64,000 nucleotides of DNA from Tubulanus polymorphus (lineage: Eukaryota > Nemertea > Palaeonemertea > Tubulaniformes > Tubulanidae). This document shows, piece after piece, positions 61,243 to 64,000 of this stretch (its first letter is position 1; each line of letters begins with the position of its first letter). The stretch is from the NCBI RefSeq assembly GCF_964204645.1, contig NC_134033.1, forward strand, positions 1,609,631 to 1,673,630, written 5' to 3'. The notes under the pieces were generated by a model, which was given only the letters and a program-made list of their open reading frames with translations, made no database searches and was not told the origin of the DNA. The position numbers and the translations under genes are program-made.

Positions 61243-62246
61243 ATGAAAATGCTTGCTTTTGTAATGACTCGCGTATGTGCCATTATTGTGATTGTGATCG
61301 GTGCCGGCGCGATCACAGGTGCCGCAGGTGAGTAACGACTTGAGAAATAATACATACAAAAGTGACTCACGAGATTGTGGGTAAACAGAGCGACTAGTTA
61401 CTATTATCCAAAATATATATATACATATTTCTAATTACGTGTCATCTCGATAAACAAGCCAGCCTATGAGACGGCTTGCAAGACACGTTGACATTTACGA
61501 GTACAACAAACATGTGACAATAAACCGGTGACAAACTAATTCAAATTGGATAAAATTGAATTGGGAATTGCGAAGTTTCATTGCGGCTGATATGAATCCG
61601 CAAACACTGGTTACGACACGACTATTGCTTAGTAAAATTCTACAAATTTTATCGACATTAGACAAAAGATAGATGTCTAGTCCCAGGATAGCAATGATCT
61701 TCCCCTGTTTCAACTTCATTCGATGTACATGCAACTCATATTCTTTCTTCAATTGGCAAATTACGGTTGCGACCTAGCGCTGTGTTTAAGGGGAAAGTAT
61801 CAGTTCTTAACCTTGCTATTCATTGTATAAATATCTACAATGTAAAGACTTAGGTTAGTTTTGGGCAGTAGGGAGTAGAAAGTAAGTAGCGGGGACTGAA
61901 TCGGTCAGGTTAGGAGAGGACGAGGGCATGGCTCCGGAATTTAGAGAATTTAATAAATGTGACAATACGTGCAAGGTTTTGGTTCCGTTAGGAGAAAAAG
62001 GGAGAACGGGAGAATAGAATGAAATGAAAGAATCTAATCAAACGTTCTGTAGTGGAAGCAAATACGGAAAATAAAACGTTGTCATGTAAGTTATCAAATA
62101 TATTCAAATTCATTATTTCGGTTACTTTTAAATTTCACTATATTTTGACAGATCACCAGCGTGATAGAAGCAGAAGTATAGGATTCCACAACGAAGTTGT
62201 AGGATTCGACGGAGGAAACGATAACATCGGCGGAAAACAGTCGTGA
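61243..62246 (+). CDS. Small secreted peptide precursor, gene B (shares signal exon with gene A)
   Basis: Two coding exons, 61243-61327 and 62152-62246 (phase 1; 180 nt, 59 residues). Exon 1 is clearly homologous to exon 1 of gene A, including about 80 bases of upstream sequence (CAGAATTTGGGA, CTAATATAT, AAATTCTAG acceptor). It encodes a signal peptide ending in an Ala/Gly-rich segment. Exon 2 is unrelated to gene A's: about 30 residues, no cysteine, Gly, Asn, Asp and Arg rich, with two short Gly-Phe pairs. The acceptor is TATTTTGACAG. The mature product could be a linear antimicrobial or signalling peptide, but I recognise no family. Start could also be the second ATG at 61249. An AATAAA lies near 62404. 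Confidence 0.6.
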
Positions 62247-62694
62247 AAAAAATTGAAATGGTTTCACCATTTTGTATTCCTAGTTTTTATGAAATTACTA
62301 TATTTTTCCTGACTTAAATAAGATTGTGTTCATAAGGTATCGTTAATAATGTGCTTTATGTATCTAAGCAAACCATTTACATTTAATGCATTTGTTATCT
62401 TATAATAAAGGCACAATTGTATTAAGAAAGGAAGAAAAAATCGGTCGTGAATCACATTCCTTCTCGCAGTCAAGATTTGTAAACACAACCGTGTACTGTA
62501 GAATTATGAATGCAACATTCCGTAATAGTCGAGCAGTGCATTACGAGCAAATACCGCGAGTTAGATTAAAATATATCAGAATCGCTAAATTCGACAAATC
62601 ATCATTCCCGTTCAGATTTCAACTCAGGTCGCATAAGATCCGATCCAAGGAGTCGGCTATTCAAATCTGTATGTGTCTCGACACCCTAGGCCAG

Positions 62695-62757
62695 AGGCGG
62701 TTTCGAACTAAAGACCTATTGGTTCCCAGTCCTCCACTTAACCAACTTAGCTGTAGA
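62695..62757 (-). repeat. tRNA-derived fragment (possible SINE head)
   Basis: On the minus strand AAGTTGGTTAAGTGGAGG resembles an A box and GGTCTTTAGTTCGAAACC a B box, at tRNA-like spacing. It is too degenerate for a tRNA. Confidence 0.4.
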
Positions 62758-62929
62758 AAACCTTTTTACGTCTGCTCATCATGTTTCGATGTAAATACGA
62801 ATAATTGAATTTACCGTTGAAAATTAGTTTTTATTGTCCAGTAAATTACGAATTAACCGTTATTTAAAAAAAACGAGCAATAAAGCATTCAATGATTCTA
62901 TTAAGATTCTATGGGTGGTTGAAAAAGAT

Positions 62930-64000
62930 ATTTTTCATTTTATGGTTAATCTTTAGATGGCCAGGCGCTGACTGGAATGGAACTGTACCATCATTTGTTT
63001 GGTACCAATTCTGCGTTGTGAGACTTTAATCTTTTAAAATTCTGTTTAATAGAAATATGATTACGGAAACTGTTCTATCTTATTGTTAATTATTCTTCTA
63101 GAATTACACTGATATTTCCTGAAATGTAATAAAATGATAATCACAATTCAGACTTTGTGTTATAAGAGTTAACTGTTAGCGACCGCTTTGATCTAGCCAA
63201 TAGCAAATGGTTTAACAATGTGGCGTATCGCATCGATTTAACCAATAGGAGACGGTGTTACAATTTTGAGACAGATGGCGCTGGACGATATTTATTTTGA
63301 TCAATAGGAAACTGTGTAACATGGCGCCTTCGGTGGCCTTTGATCTATCACTGACCAATAGGAAATGTTGTTTTGTCAATAACCGGTTGGTATACAAGAA
63401 TTATGCATCAATTTGATCAATTATGATTTTGAATTCAGAATTCAACGACGGTTTTTCCGAATTAATTTAAGCTGAAGAATATTTAGTCACCTGTTACATG
63501 TTAGACGGTAACTGAAATTTTCGATTGATGAACATTCATCATGAATTTGAGCAATTAAACTGTTCAATAAGCACACGAAATTGTAGTCAAAACTGTTGCA
63601 TCGTTAGATTCCGGTTACTGAAATGTTCGTTTGTTGAACACTCATCGTGAATTTGATGAGAGCAGCTGGTTTTCACATTAGACGCCTCTATTTTTTTGTG
63701 TATATTCAATGGTGAATCCATATATGACGCCAAACATAAAGTAATGAGGGATGTAATGTGAAATCCACAATGACATTACTCAAACATTTATACCAAAATA
63801 TGAATAAGAAAGAGCGGAATATTATTAAATTCAGAACACATAATCCTGATAATGCAGTTATGTACCACGTATACGTCGGTAATTCGGTAGCTTAGCCATC
63901 GCACCCTCATTAAGATTCCTAAGATCTTCCTAATCGTGAACACACGTGATTAGCCCACCTAGACGGTAAACAAAGTTGTAGGAAAAATTGATGGTGATTT
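62930..64000. repeat. Segmental duplication, second copy, reaching the window end
   Basis: Aligns with 54540-55700: the orphan exon, ATATTTCCTGAAATGTAATA, GCAGCTGGTTTTCACATT, CACAATGACATTACT and GTACCACGTATACGTCGGT. It includes some extra repetition (CACCTGTTACATGTTAGA and GATTCCGGTTACTGAAAT occur more than once). Since the same context precedes gene A, another peptide gene could follow beyond 64000. Confidence 0.8.
62957..63002 (+). pseudogene. Orphan duplicate of the last MINDY-4B exon
   Basis: Follows an AG acceptor and matches the exon at 54571-54619, but six bases are missing (in frame), three have been gained, and the stop TAG is TGG. No other MINDY-4B exon accompanies it, so it cannot function as the gene. 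It marks the boundary of the segmental duplication. Confidence 0.85.

Noticed and set aside
62386-62808. 140-codon frame considered as a gene
   Set aside because: It spans a tRNA-derived fragment, shows no domain and has no splice or promoter support.

Overview
The window is a stretch of animal nuclear genome. Genes are split by GT-AG introns with matching phases, AATAAA signals lie downstream of stops, there is an intronic eukaryotic tRNA, and most of the rest is minisatellites, microsatellites, short inverted-repeat elements, tRNA-derived SINEs and a LINE tail. Secreted von Willebrand D (vWD) proteins, an expanded-type GPCR family, a collagen prolyl hydroxylase and a six-cysteine knottin-like peptide suggest a marine spiralian. 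A nemertean or mollusc is possible, but the window cannot settle the phylum.

Layout. 1-6.35 kb: a roughly 3.47-kb unit present twice in tandem, with no recognisable gene. 6.35-15.3 kb: repeats (44-bp and 21-bp arrays, SINE, AT microsatellite, a 2.4-kb inverted-repeat structure) and a possible minus-strand spliced transcript. 16.0-17.1 kb (-): intronless rhodopsin-like GPCR. 19.5-22.1 kb (-): four-exon secreted cysteine-rich protein with a tRNA-Thr in its first intron. 23.1-26.7 and 28.3-31.9 kb (+): two tandem five-exon genes for secreted vWD-domain proteins with duplicated promoters. 33.9-40.5 kb (+): complete 12-exon prolyl 4-hydroxylase alpha subunit. 41.1-42.2 kb (+): second GPCR, a close paralog of the first in inverted orientation. 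44-46.2 kb (+): an orphan coding exon. 47.0-48.3 kb: 42-bp hairpin-forming array. 48.5-54.6 kb (+): 12-exon MINDY-4B-like protein that lacks the deubiquitinase catalytic residues. 54.5-64 kb: a duplicated segment carrying two small secreted-peptide genes. They share a signal-peptide exon but have unrelated mature exons, one a knottin and one cysteine-free.

Exon models were built by hand from splice consensus, frame and family knowledge. Each multi-exon CDS listed as a full gene sums to a multiple of three. No database search was possible. The themes are secretion (five secreted-protein genes plus an ER collagen-modifying enzyme) and local duplication (GPCR pair, vWD pair, peptide pair, 3.47-kb unit). 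There is no evidence that the genes form one pathway.
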